Shown here: in pieces, positions 1-7,056 of the stretch
Numbering within the stretch: the stretch's first letter is position 1
How the letters are laid out: each line of letters begins with the position of its first letter
DNA from: Streptococcus sp. UBA6071
Lineage (GTDB): Bacteria > Bacillota > Bacilli > Lactobacillales > Streptococcaceae
NCBI GenBank assembly: GCA_002436115.1
Contig: DIXV01000048.1
Coordinates: forward strand, 1 to 9,309
Reading direction: 5' to 3'
DNA length: 9,309 nt
The notes under the pieces: model-generated
What the model was told of the DNA's origin: nothing
Seen by the model: only the letters and a program-made list of their open reading frames with translations
Database searches by the model: none
Translations under genes and position numbers: made by a program

Positions 1-36
1 TGTACAGAAAAGTGTTGCCTTTTCAAAATAATAGAG

Positions 37-66
37 AAAGAACTTTGTCAGTTGACAAAGTTCTTT
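37..66 (-). terminator. Rho-independent terminator of pflB
   Basis: A perfect 14-bp inverted repeat (37-50 with 53-66, arm AAAGAACTTTGTCA, 2-nt spacer) begins 4 nt past the pflB stop codon. Because the two central pairs cannot close on a 2-nt loop, the folded hairpin probably has a slightly shorter stem. On the minus strand the stem ends in a run of U followed by a U-rich stretch, which fits an intrinsic terminator. The other strand also has TTTT after the stem, so it could stop rightward transcription entering from a gene outside the window. Confidence 0.85.
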
Positions 67-70
67 TGTG

Positions 71-2407
71 TTAAATAAGTTCTTCAACAGCATCGTCCAA
101 GGAAAGGACTTCGTGGAAGACACGTTGGGTCAATTCAGTTTTTTGTTCCTTACTGAGGTACTTGGTGTTGACACAGTAACCAGAGATACGAACAATAACA
201 TCTTCGCCACTCATAATCTTGTCATAAACATCTTGAAGGTCCATAACATTTAAGTTAACGTGTTGGCCACCACCTTCGAAGTATCCATCAAGGATTGTAA
301 CAAGGTTTTTAACCTGCTCATCAAAGGTCTTACCAAGTGCTTTTGGAGATACCTGAGTGGTTAGTGAGATACCATCGTTGGCATGTTTAAAGTTCAACTT
401 AGCTAGAGAGTTGAGGTTTTGCAACCAACCACCACGAGAGTGAGATGTTGGGTTAGCACCTGGTGGGAAGAATTCAACTTTAGATGTGTTAACAGAACCA
501 TCTTCGTTTAGGAAGACGCCACGGTGTACAGGAGAGTTAGCGGTCTGTTTTGAGTAGGCAACGTTTGATGTAATGGTCAAAATAGACACAGTTGCTTCAG
601 CATCCTTGTAGAGCTTATGTTTGTTAAGACGAGTGAAGAAGGCTTCCATCAGCCATTTGGCGATGTCGTCAACACGGTCATCATCTTCACCGTAACGTGG
701 GAAGTCTCCACTTACTTCATAGTCGTAGATGAAACCATCTTCATCACGAATCGGTTTAACCTGTGCGTATTTAATCGCTGATAAGGAGTCAACTGTATTT
801 GCGAAACCACAGATACCAAAGCCCATGTTTGCACGGTGGAAGGTTGGCAAGAAGGCCATCTGAACTGCTTCGTAGTTGTACTTGTCTGTCATGTAGTGAA
901 TGATGTTAAGTGAATCGACATAAGTGTCTGTCAACCAGTCAAGTGCTTTTTCAAAATTAGCAATAACTTCATCGTAATCAAAGATTTCAGAATTGTTTGG
1001 CTCAACGACATCAAAGACCTTGTAGTCTTTATGAACATCATCATGACCGTTGTTCCAACTGGAGAGCAAGGCTTTAAGGACGTTAACACGTGCACCGAAA
1101 TATTGGATATTGTGACGTTGGTCTTCGTTCTCAGGGTCAAGTGGGGATACACAGCAGGAGATACAAGACATTTCACCATAACCATCTTTTGCCATAGTTG
1201 TAACACCTTCGTACTGGATAGACGAGTGTTTATGGCTCATTGCCATACAATAACGGCGGAAGGCGTAAGGTAATTGATCCGTCCAAAGAACCGTTAAGTT
1301 TGGTTCTGGGGAGTTGCCAATGTTGTCAAGCGTATTGAGGAAGCGGAAGTCCATCTTGGTAACACGGTGGCGACCGTCATTCCCCATACCAGCCATAGAA
1401 GTTGTCAGGAAGGTTGGGTCACCAGAATAGATTTCGTCAAAGGCTTTCGTACGTGCAAATTTTACAGTACGAAGTTTCAAAACGAAGTCATCAACGAACT
1501 CTTGAATTTCAGACTCAGTAAAGGTTCCACGAGCCAAATCACGTTCAGCATAGATATCAAGAACGATTGGGACACGACCAAGAGATGTTGCAGCACCGTT
1601 AATAACACGTGCGACAGCCATAAAGGCGATATTGGTCCACTGGATAGCTTCTTTAACATCATAAGCAGGACGCCGAACATCAACACCATAGTGTTCTCCT
1701 AAACGGATAACATCTGCCAAGGCTTGGTATTGAAGATTGATTTCTTCTTTCAAGCGGATAGACTCTTCATTGATATCAGCAATAGAGTTCCATTCACGTG
1801 CTTTTTCTTCCATGAGATAATCTGCACCGTAAAGAGCAAGACGTGCATACATTCCGATGATACGACCACGAGAGTAAGCATCTGGAAGACCAGAAACGTG
1901 ATGTGAGTGGCGTGCCCGACGGATATTAGATGTATAGGCACGGAAGATACCATCATTCACAGTTGTCACATGCTTGGTGAAAATGTCGTGAAGAGCTGGA
2001 TCTGGTTCATAGCCATTTTCAATCAGTGTTGTTTCTGCCATCCGAATGCCACCTTTTGGCATAAAGTTGAGCTTGAACAACTCATCATTTTGGATACCAA
2101 AGATGAGTTCTTTATCTTTGTCGATAAAACCAGCTGGAATATCAGCGATAGAAGTGGCACGATCAATATCCATTGGGAAACGTGTTTCCTCATAGTGCGC
2201 TTTGGTTTCTTCGATAATCTTTTTAATGTGAAGAGAGCGTTCTGTTGGACCGGCCAAGAAATTCTCATCGCCATCATAAGGGGTGTAGTTGGCTTGGACG
2301 AAGCGGGTTACGCTTGCCTTATTACGCCAATCCTCACCGGTGAAGCCTTCCCAGGCCTTTGCGAAGACATCTTCAGTCACATTAGCTGTTTTAACTGTTG
2401 TTGACAT
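71..2407 (-). CDS. pflB: Formate C-acetyltransferase (pyruvate formate-lyase)
   Basis: Full-length 778-residue glycyl-radical enzyme that converts pyruvate and CoA to acetyl-CoA and formate in the cytoplasm during anaerobic mixed-acid fermentation. The adjacent catalytic cysteines sit at C418-C419 in the motif [13 protein letters not shown]. The radical-bearing glycine is G743 in [12 protein letters not shown] near the C-terminus; in this family a PflA activase, not present here, installs the radical by S-adenosylmethionine chemistry. The C-terminus is the compact streptococcal form ([13 protein letters not shown]). The ATG start is supported by AAGGAA five nt upstream. The gene is preceded by its own promoter with overlapping cre boxes and followed by a terminator, so it is probably monocistronic and under CcpA carbon-catabolite control. 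Long open frames on the opposite strand are shadows. Identity is very secure. Confidence 0.98.
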   Translation of the reverse strand: MSTTVKTANVTEDVFAKAWEGFTGEDWRNKASVTRFVQANYTPYDGDENFLAGPTERSLHIKKIIEETKAHYEETRFPMDIDRATSIADIPAGFIDKDKELIFGIQNDELFKLNFMPKGGIRMAETTLIENGYEPDPALHDIFTKHVTTVNDGIFRAYTSNIRRARHSHHVSGLPDAYSRGRIIGMYARLALYGADYLMEEKAREWNSIADINEESIRLKEEINLQYQALADVIRLGEHYGVDVRRPAYDVKEAIQWTNIAFMAVARVINGAATSLGRVPIVLDIYAERDLARGTFTESEIQEFVDDFVLKLRTVKFARTKAFDEIYSGDPTFLTTSMAGMGNDGRHRVTKMDFRFLNTLDNIGNSPEPNLTVLWTDQLPYAFRRYCMAMSHKHSSIQYEGVTTMAKDGYGEMSCISCCVSPLDPENEDQRHNIQYFGARVNVLKALLSSWNNGHDDVHKDYKVFDVVEPNNSEIFDYDEVIANFEKALDWLTDTYVDSLNIIHYMTDKYNYEAVQMAFLPTFHRANMGFGICGFANTVDSLSAIKYAQVKPIRDEDGFIYDYEVSGDFPRYGEDDDRVDDIAKWLMEAFFTRLNKHKLYKDAEATVSILTITSNVAYSKQTANSPVHRGVFLNEDGSVNTSKVEFFPPGANPTSHSRGGWLQNLNSLAKLNFKHANDGISLTTQVSPKALGKTFDEQVKNLVTILDGYFEGGGQHVNLNVMDLQDVYDKIMSGEDVIVRISGYCVNTKYLSKEQKTELTQRVFHEVLSLDDAVEELI

Positions 2408-2445
2408 TTGAGTTCCTTCTTTCTATTATAGCTTTATACACTACC

Positions 2446-2474
2446 ATTATAACATCTAGCAAACGTTTACACAA
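2446..2474 (-). promoter_or_regulatory. pflB promoter, extended -10
   Basis: Reading leftward, the -35-like element TTGTGT (2469-2474) is 17 nt from a perfect TATAAT (2446-2451), which is preceded by TGT, giving an extended -10. Transcription would start near 2439 and leave a leader of about 32 nt with the AAGGAA ribosome binding site at 2413-2418. A second TATAAT at 2425-2430 lacks a -35 and lies too close to the ATG. The start site is predicted, not measured. Confidence 0.75.
2458..2471. promoter_or_regulatory. cre box 1 (CcpA site) inside the pflB promoter
   Basis: AGCAAACGTTTACA matches 12 of 14 positions of the cre consensus TGWAANCGNTNWCA. It lies in the spacer between the -35 and -10 of the pflB promoter and touches the -35, centred at about -25 relative to the predicted start. 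Established knowledge of Firmicute CcpA says a site in this position blocks RNA polymerase. Binding here is inferred. Confidence 0.75.
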
Positions 2475-2496
2475 GTTAGGCGTATCGGGTTTTGTT

Positions 2497-2510
2497 TGTA
2501 AACGTTTTCT
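2497..2510. promoter_or_regulatory. cre box 2 (CcpA site) upstream of pflB
   Basis: TGTAAACGTTTTCT matches 13 of 14 positions of the cre consensus TGWAANCGNTNWCA; only the last base differs. Its centre is 39 bp from that of box 1 and about 64 bp upstream of the predicted pflB start, upstream of the -35. It is also about 97 bp upstream of the predicted dinB start, so an effect on dinB is less likely. Confidence 0.75.
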
Positions 2511-2565
2511 TTCTCAGGTTGGTCTTTTCTCCAACTTAGAGCCATAAGGAAATAGCCTATTTTAA

Positions 2566-2594
2566 ATGACCCAATACGTTTTATAAGGTATAAT
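2566..2594 (+). promoter_or_regulatory. dinB promoter
   Basis: A perfect TATAAT at 2589-2594 is 17 nt from ATGACC at 2566-2571, which matches TTGACA at four of six positions. Transcription would begin near 2601, giving a leader of about 40 nt. A 13-bp palindrome (2550-2562) lies directly upstream. I see no recognisable SOS operator. Confidence 0.65.
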
Positions 2595-2642
2595 AATGGT
2601 AAAGGGATAGAGGTCATAATTTAAGGTAGCAAAGGAGTAGAC

Positions 2643-3710
2643 GTGTTAATTTTTCCATTGATTAAGGACACCAGTCGTAAAATTATTCACATTGATATGG
2701 ATGCTTTTTTTGCTGCTATTGAACAAAGAGACAATAAAGCTCTGCAGGGGAAGCCAGTTATCATCGCTAAAGATCCTCGCTTGACGGGTGGTCGTGGAGT
2801 CGTTTCTACCGCTAGCTATGAAGCCAGAGAATTTGGTGTGACATCAGCCATGTCTGCAAAAGAAGCTTATGAACGCTGTCCACAAGGAGTATTTATCTCT
2901 GGAAACTATGAAAAGTACCAGTCGGTTGGAGGGCAATTACGAGAGATTTTCCACCGCTATACTGATTTGGTGGAGCCCATGTCCATTGATGAGGCTTACC
3001 TAGATGTCACTGATAATAAATTAGGAATTAAGTCAGCCCTGAAAATTGCTAAACTGATTCAGTATGATATCTGGAAAGAACTCCATTTGACAGCTTCAGC
3101 AGGGATTTCCTACAATAAGTTTTTGGCTAAAATCGCTAGTGACATGCAAAAACCTAGGGGACTAACCTTGATATTGCCAGAAGAAGCAGAGCAAATCTTA
3201 GCAGCACTTCCTGTGGAAAAGTTTTATGGGGTCGGCAAAAAATCGGTCGAAAGATTGCATGAAATGGGCGTCTACACAGGGAAAGACTTGCAGGATCTAG
3301 CTGAGATGACCCTGATTGACAAGTTTGGTCGCTTTGGCTTTGATCTCTATCGTAGGGCAAGAGGGATTTCAAATGCTCCTGTTAAACCTCATCGTCTGCG
3401 TAAGTCTATCGGTAAGGAGAGAACCTATAGTAAGCTTCTCTACAGAGAAGAAGACATCAAAAAAGAACTGACCGCTCTGGCTGATCGGGTGGCTAAGAAC
3501 CTAGAAAAACATGAGAGAAAAGGGCGAACCATTGTGCTCAAAATCAGATATGCTGATTTTTTCACTCAAACGAAGCGGCGGAGTTTGTCAGAGGCTGTTC
3601 AGGATAAGGAAACAATCGAACAAGTGGCTTATGCCATCTACGAGGAGCTGGAAGAAAAAGTGTCTGGAGTGCGTCTACTAGGGATTACGGTAACAAATTT
3701 TTATGATTAG
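2643..3710 (+). CDS. dinB: DNA polymerase IV (Y-family translesion polymerase)
   Basis: A 355-residue Y-family polymerase that copies past damaged template bases. Palm residues are visible: D18 in [16 protein letters not shown] and D116-E117 in [11 protein letters not shown], which together bind the catalytic metals. F23 is the steric-gate position that excludes ribonucleotides. A helix-hairpin-helix thumb region ([17 protein letters not shown], about 193-210) and a little-finger domain (about 250-355) follow. Translation starts at GTG, supported by AAAGGAG five nt upstream; this gives about 10 residues before the conserved N-terminus compared with the E. coli enzyme. The protein ends soon after the conserved VRLLGITV strand and has no evident C-terminal clamp-binding peptide. 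The gene has its own promoter and is convergent with recD2. In streptococci it is also called dinP. Confidence 0.96.
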   Translation: MLIFPLIKDTSRKIIHIDMDAFFAAIEQRDNKALQGKPVIIAKDPRLTGGRGVVSTASYEAREFGVTSAMSAKEAYERCPQGVFISGNYEKYQSVGGQLREIFHRYTDLVEPMSIDEAYLDVTDNKLGIKSALKIAKLIQYDIWKELHLTASAGISYNKFLAKIASDMQKPRGLTLILPEEAEQILAALPVEKFYGVGKKSVERLHEMGVYTGKDLQDLAEMTLIDKFGRFGFDLYRRARGISNAPVKPHRLRKSIGKERTYSKLLYREEDIKKELTALADRVAKNLEKHERKGRTIVLKIRYADFFTQTKRRSLSEAVQDKETIEQVAYAIYEELEEKVSGVRLLGITVTNFYD

Positions 3711-3714
3711 AAGG

Positions 3715-3743
3715 GGCCTCTGGTATCTTTAGCCAGCTAGGCC
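3715..3743 (+). terminator. possible weak hairpin after dinB
   Basis: Five nt after the dinB stop, GGCCT-CTGG (3715-3723) can pair with CCAG-CT-AGGCC (3733-3743), leaving a 2-nt bulge and a 9-nt loop. The following bases (ATATCTTTGTG) are only mildly U-rich. A competing long-range pairing, AGCCA (3731-3735) with TGGCT (3766-3770), is followed by GGGTTTTCTC. Either could slow polymerase, but the main terminator is probably the one at 3836-3876. Confidence 0.3.
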
Positions 3744-3809
3744 ATATCTTTGTGCTTCTGTCATTTGGCTGGGTTTTCTCATCTGAATCTAGGGGAAATT
3801 TTTAAGAAA

Positions 3810-3901
3810 CTGGGACAATAGTCCTCAAATATAGTAAAAAGCAGGGAACCATAGTTAAATGGACTCCTGCTTTTTTGATGGGTTGAACACTATTGTCTCA
3901 G
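3810..3901. repeat. nested inverted repeat between convergent dinB and recD2
   Basis: Outer arms of 13 nt, CTGGGACAATAGT (3810-3822) and ACTATTGTCTCAG (3889-3901), are complementary at 12 positions plus one G-T. They enclose a second, independent palindrome at 3836-3875. The 92-bp unit contains no open reading frame, and I see no target-site duplication. The size and palindromic ends could mean a small non-autonomous repeat, but it may simply be a compound terminator for two convergent genes. Copy number elsewhere in the genome cannot be seen here. Confidence 0.6.
3836..3876. terminator. bidirectional terminator for dinB and recD2
   Basis: AAAAAGCAGG (3836-3845) pairs perfectly with CCTGCTTTTT (3866-3875), and inside it CCAT pairs with ATGG across a symmetric internal loop. 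Each strand ends in a run of at least five T after the GC core, so the element can terminate rightward dinB transcripts and leftward recD2 transcripts. It is 125 nt past the dinB stop and about 36 nt past the recD2 stop. Confidence 0.85.
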
Positions 3902-3911
3902 GCTCTTTTAG

Positions 3912-6308
3912 TTAATGTTCCTTAAAAAAAAGGGCGATATCTTCTGCTGTCACGCCTATCATGGGGCTGATCGTATGAAGATTGTCTAGGGTAAGAATAG
4001 GAGGCGATTCTGCCTCAAGTGCGGCAGTTTGTTCTGTGTGAGGGCTATCTGTTTTTTCCTTAGGCCCATCTAGCTCGCTAGCTTTTTCTCCTAAAAACCG
4101 TTCAACGAGATAGGTCTGTCGCTGTGTGGCCATGTGTTCCGTTGCGTAAGCAAAGGCGGTGTATTCTCCCAGAAGGACGAGTTTGCTCTTGCTACGAGTA
4201 ATGCCTGTGTAGAGGAGGTTCCGTTGCAACATGCGCCGACTCGCATTGGTTAAAGGTAAAATAACGACAGGAAATTCACTTCCTTGAGCCTTGTGAATGG
4301 ACATGGCATAAGCGAGAGTCACTTTGTACCATTCATTGCGAGGATAGGTTAGCTCAGTCCCCTCAAAAAGAATGGTCACTTCATCTTGCTTACTATCCGT
4401 GTACTTGGCAGGGAGTAAATCAGTAATATAGCCGATGTCCCCGTTAAACACATTGGCTTGGGGATCGTTGACTAGATGAATAACCTTATCGGATTGGCGA
4501 AAGCTAGTATCGTTAAAAGAAAACTCTAGGTCACTTTCTGATAAAGGGTTGAGTTGTTCCTGAAGAAGACGATTAAGGCTATCAATACCAGCTTGCCCGC
4601 GGTACATGGGTGCCAAAACTTGGATATCCTGAGCTGCGATACCACTTGAGATGGCCGCATCAACAATTCGCCCCACCATTTGAGGGATATGCTCTCCCCT
4701 TGTTTCGAAATAGGAACGGTCGGCTTGTTTTTCGGTAAAGTTCGGCGGGAGTTGGCCAGCTCTAATTTGGCTAGCCAAGGTAATAATAGTAGATGTTTGC
4801 GATTGGCGGTAGATTTTTTCGAGTTTGGTGTGAGGAAGATCAGGGACCTGAATCAAGTCTGCTAAAACTTGTCCTGGACTGACAGAAGGGAGTTGGTCAC
4901 TATCCCCAACAAGGATAATTTGAGTGCTGGCTGAGATGTGGCTGAAAAGTTGATTGGCCAGCCAAGTATCAACCATAGAAAATTCGTCAATAATGATGAG
5001 ATTAGCATCTAGATAATCATCACGATAGCTGATTTCATCAGCAGATTCCCCAGTCAAGCCCAAGTGACGATGAATGGTCGCTGCAGGCAAGTTGGTCAGC
5101 TCATATAAACGTCTGGCTGCACGACCAGTTGGTGCGGCGAGGAGAATAGGGCTATTTGCTGGATCTTGCTTTAGATCAATCTGATGAAGCTTAGCATAAA
5201 CAGCAATAATGCCATTGATGATCGTTGTCTTACCTGTGCCAGGACCACCTGTCAGAATAAAAGCTTGATGATTAATAGCCTGAACGATAGCATCTTTTTG
5301 CAATTGGTCATACGAGATGTCTAGCTCATGTTCTAGTTTTGCAATTTCACGGAAAATAACATTCGGCTCAAAAGTTTGATGCTGCCCTGTTTCCAAAAGT
5401 CGAGTCAAGTGTTTGTGGATCCCTTGTTCGGCAAAATAAAGGCTATTGTCAAAGACTCGAGTGCCTTCTTGTTGTACCTTGTCTTCCTCAATGAGATGGA
5501 GGAGTTCTTTAGCGACTAAATCAGGTTCAACCTCGACTTGTCTAGCCTCTTCTAAAAGGGAAATACTGATCTCTAGAAGTTCCTTGGCTTCTAGATAAGT
5601 GTCCCCAGATTCTAAAGATTTGGAAACCAAACTATGCAAGAGTCCAGCACGAAAGCGTTCAGGGGCGTCACTAGCGATGTTAAGAGCTTGAGCAATCCGA
5701 TCTGCAATTTTAAATCCAAGCCCTCGAATATCTTCGACGAGTTGGTAAGGGTTCTTTTGGATAACGGTTAGTGTTTCTTCCTTATAAGCTTCCTGAATTT
5801 GAAAGGCTAGTTTATTGGGAATGCCGTAGGTCGCTAGTTGGCTCAGAATCATTTCTGTCCCATAGTTGGCTCTAAGACGTTCTAGAAAATTCTCACTAGC
5901 CACCTTAGAAAGCCCGTGAATATCCTGTAGTTTTTCAGGTTCTGCTAGGATTTTGTCAATTGTATCGTCTTTGCCGTAGGTATCCACGATACGATTGGCT
6001 GTCTTGATACCGATTCCCTTAAAATAGTCGCCCGAGAAGTACTTCACTAACCCTTTAGCTGTTGGTTTCGCCCGTTCATACCGAGAGACTTTCAATTGTT
6101 GACCGTAACGGGGGTGTTGGATTAAACTACCAAAAAAAGTATAGTCTTCTCCTTCGATAAGTTCCGCAATGGTTCCTGTAACAATAATGTCCATCTCATC
6201 ATAGTCTTCTGCATTTGTTTCTGCGATAGACAAGAGAATGATTTTGAAAAAATTGCTAGGGTTTTCAAAGATGATGCGTTCGATTGCACCTGAAAAAAAG
6301 ACGTCCAT
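3912..6308 (-). CDS. recD2: RecD2-type ATP-dependent 5'-3' DNA helicase
   Basis: A 798-residue superfamily 1B helicase of the RecD2 class, which acts without RecBC. The N-terminal region is OB-like, followed by helix-hairpin-helix segments (about 95-108, 127-141, 190-206). Helicase motifs appear in order: Walker A GGPGTGKTT (354-362, K360), Ia APTGRAARRL (392-401), Walker B DEFSMVD (441-447), III GDSDQLPSVSPG (468-479), IV near IYRQS (499-503), V LAYAMSIHKAQGSEFP (665-680) and VI LLYTGITRSKSKL (698-710). All key residues are intact. The C-terminus has a polar linker (about 741-770) and then a hydrophobic tail. In Bacillus, RecD2 is linked to replication-fork maintenance and genome stability. 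The ATG start has GAGG just upstream. It is the last gene of the likely rnhC-lepB-recD2 transcript, 136 bp from lepB. Confidence 0.96.
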   Translation of the reverse strand: MDVFFSGAIERIIFENPSNFFKIILLSIAETNAEDYDEMDIIVTGTIAELIEGEDYTFFGSLIQHPRYGQQLKVSRYERAKPTAKGLVKYFSGDYFKGIGIKTANRIVDTYGKDDTIDKILAEPEKLQDIHGLSKVASENFLERLRANYGTEMILSQLATYGIPNKLAFQIQEAYKEETLTVIQKNPYQLVEDIRGLGFKIADRIAQALNIASDAPERFRAGLLHSLVSKSLESGDTYLEAKELLEISISLLEEARQVEVEPDLVAKELLHLIEEDKVQQEGTRVFDNSLYFAEQGIHKHLTRLLETGQHQTFEPNVIFREIAKLEHELDISYDQLQKDAIVQAINHQAFILTGGPGTGKTTIINGIIAVYAKLHQIDLKQDPANSPILLAAPTGRAARRLYELTNLPAATIHRHLGLTGESADEISYRDDYLDANLIIIDEFSMVDTWLANQLFSHISASTQIILVGDSDQLPSVSPGQVLADLIQVPDLPHTKLEKIYRQSQTSTIITLASQIRAGQLPPNFTEKQADRSYFETRGEHIPQMVGRIVDAAISSGIAAQDIQVLAPMYRGQAGIDSLNRLLQEQLNPLSESDLEFSFNDTSFRQSDKVIHLVNDPQANVFNGDIGYITDLLPAKYTDSKQDEVTILFEGTELTYPRNEWYKVTLAYAMSIHKAQGSEFPVVILPLTNASRRMLQRNLLYTGITRSKSKLVLLGEYTAFAYATEHMATQRQTYLVERFLGEKASELDGPKEKTDSPHTEQTAALEAESPPILTLDNLHTISPMIGVTAEDIALFFKEH

Positions 6309-6363
6309 AGTTCCTCGCTAAAGAGTTATTGTCGGATGTTTCTCCCTTGAGGGTTGCCTCTAA

Positions 6364-6396
6364 AGCAGAGTCTTATCTTGGCTTGATAAGACTGCT
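6364..6396 (-). other. stable hairpin in the lepB-recD2 gap
   Basis: In the 136-bp gap, 6385-6396 and 6364-6377 form a 12-pair stem with a 2-nt bulge and a 7-nt loop; the core arm GATAAGACT/AGTCTTATC is perfect. On the minus strand no U-run follows, so it does not look like a normal terminator. A second, weaker pairing (GGGCTCC with GGAGCTC, one G-U) lies between it and the lepB stop. I see no convincing recD2 promoter in the gap. Confidence 0.5.
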
Positions 6397-6444
6397 GGCT
6401 AGAGCTCCATCTTGGAAGAGAGCAAAAGAGGAGCCCTGTAAGGT

Positions 6445-7053
6445 TTAAAAAGTTCCAATAGCATTAAGTGGGAAATAGCGGACTTTAACTTCGCCGATGA
6501 TGCTGTCCTTGCTGAAAGTCCCCACATGTCGGCTGTCTTTAGACACGATGCGATCATCTCCCATAAGGAAGTATTGCCCTTCAGGCACCGAAACAGTAAA
6601 TTCACTTTGGTAGTCTTTGTCGGTGGTAAATGACGGTGAGCGTTTGGCTAATTCTTGGAAGTAAGTATCATAACTATAGATGGATTGGAGTTTGTCTGCT
6701 TTAAAGGCAGTGAGATAGTCTTCAAGGTAAGATTCTTCAACGACCTCTCCATTGATGGTTAAGACATCATTTTTATAGGATACGGTGTCACCAGGCATGC
6801 CGATAATACGTTTGACAATTTGGGTGACTTCCCCACTGTCGTCAGTCTCCTCAGCCACGACAATATCGAACCGTTCAATAGAGGTGTGATGAACCATGAT
6901 TAATTTTTCGCTGTTTTGAAGGGTGGGATCCATGGAGTGTCCTTGAACAGTTACAGGCCCCCAAATAAAGAGGCGAGAAAGGATAAAAAGGAGTATAGTG
7001 ACACAGTAAAGTCCCCACTCTTTAACAAAGGTTTTAAATTGACGAGTTGACAT
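6445..7053 (-). CDS. lepB: Signal peptidase I
   Basis: A 202-residue type I signal peptidase that cleaves signal peptides from exported preproteins on the outer face of the membrane. One N-terminal membrane segment spans about residues 14-33. The catalytic serine is S40 in VQGHSMDPTL and the general-base lysine is K81 in IVKRIIGMPGD. The box E region reads GDDRIVSKDSRHVG (165-178), with GDDR where many family members have GDN. The size fits streptococcal enzymes, which have a single membrane anchor. The ATG lies 3 nt after the rnhC stop and has only a weak AAGAAAG at some distance, so translational coupling to rnhC is likely. A TATAAT overlapping the junction has no -35 and was not called a promoter. 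Confidence 0.95.
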   Translation of the reverse strand: MSTRQFKTFVKEWGLYCVTILLFILSRLFIWGPVTVQGHSMDPTLQNSEKLIMVHHTSIERFDIVVAEETDDSGEVTQIVKRIIGMPGDTVSYKNDVLTINGEVVEESYLEDYLTAFKADKLQSIYSYDTYFQELAKRSPSFTTDKDYQSEFTVSVPEGQYFLMGDDRIVSKDSRHVGTFSKDSIIGEVKVRYFPLNAIGTF

Positions 7054-7056
7054 AGA

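Noticed and set aside
68..253. 61-codon open frame on the plus strand at the 3' end of pflB
   Set aside because: It lies almost wholly antisense to pflB, begins inside the terminator region, and has no family resemblance.
1031..2404. Several plus-strand open frames of 60-165 codons antisense to pflB
   Set aside because: They are shadows of a highly codon-biased gene. None has a convincing ribosome binding site or recognisable product.
2425..2430. Second TATAAT upstream of pflB as the main promoter
   Set aside because: No -35 at proper spacing and too close to the ATG; the extended -10 at 2446-2451 is better.
3154..3372. 72-codon minus-strand frame opposite dinB
   Set aside because: Antisense to a clearly coding gene, with low-complexity composition and no supporting signals.
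6399..6605. 68-codon minus-strand frame overlapping the lepB end
   Set aside because: It is out of frame with lepB, whose conserved box E is encoded there; its tail merely runs into the lepB-recD2 gap.
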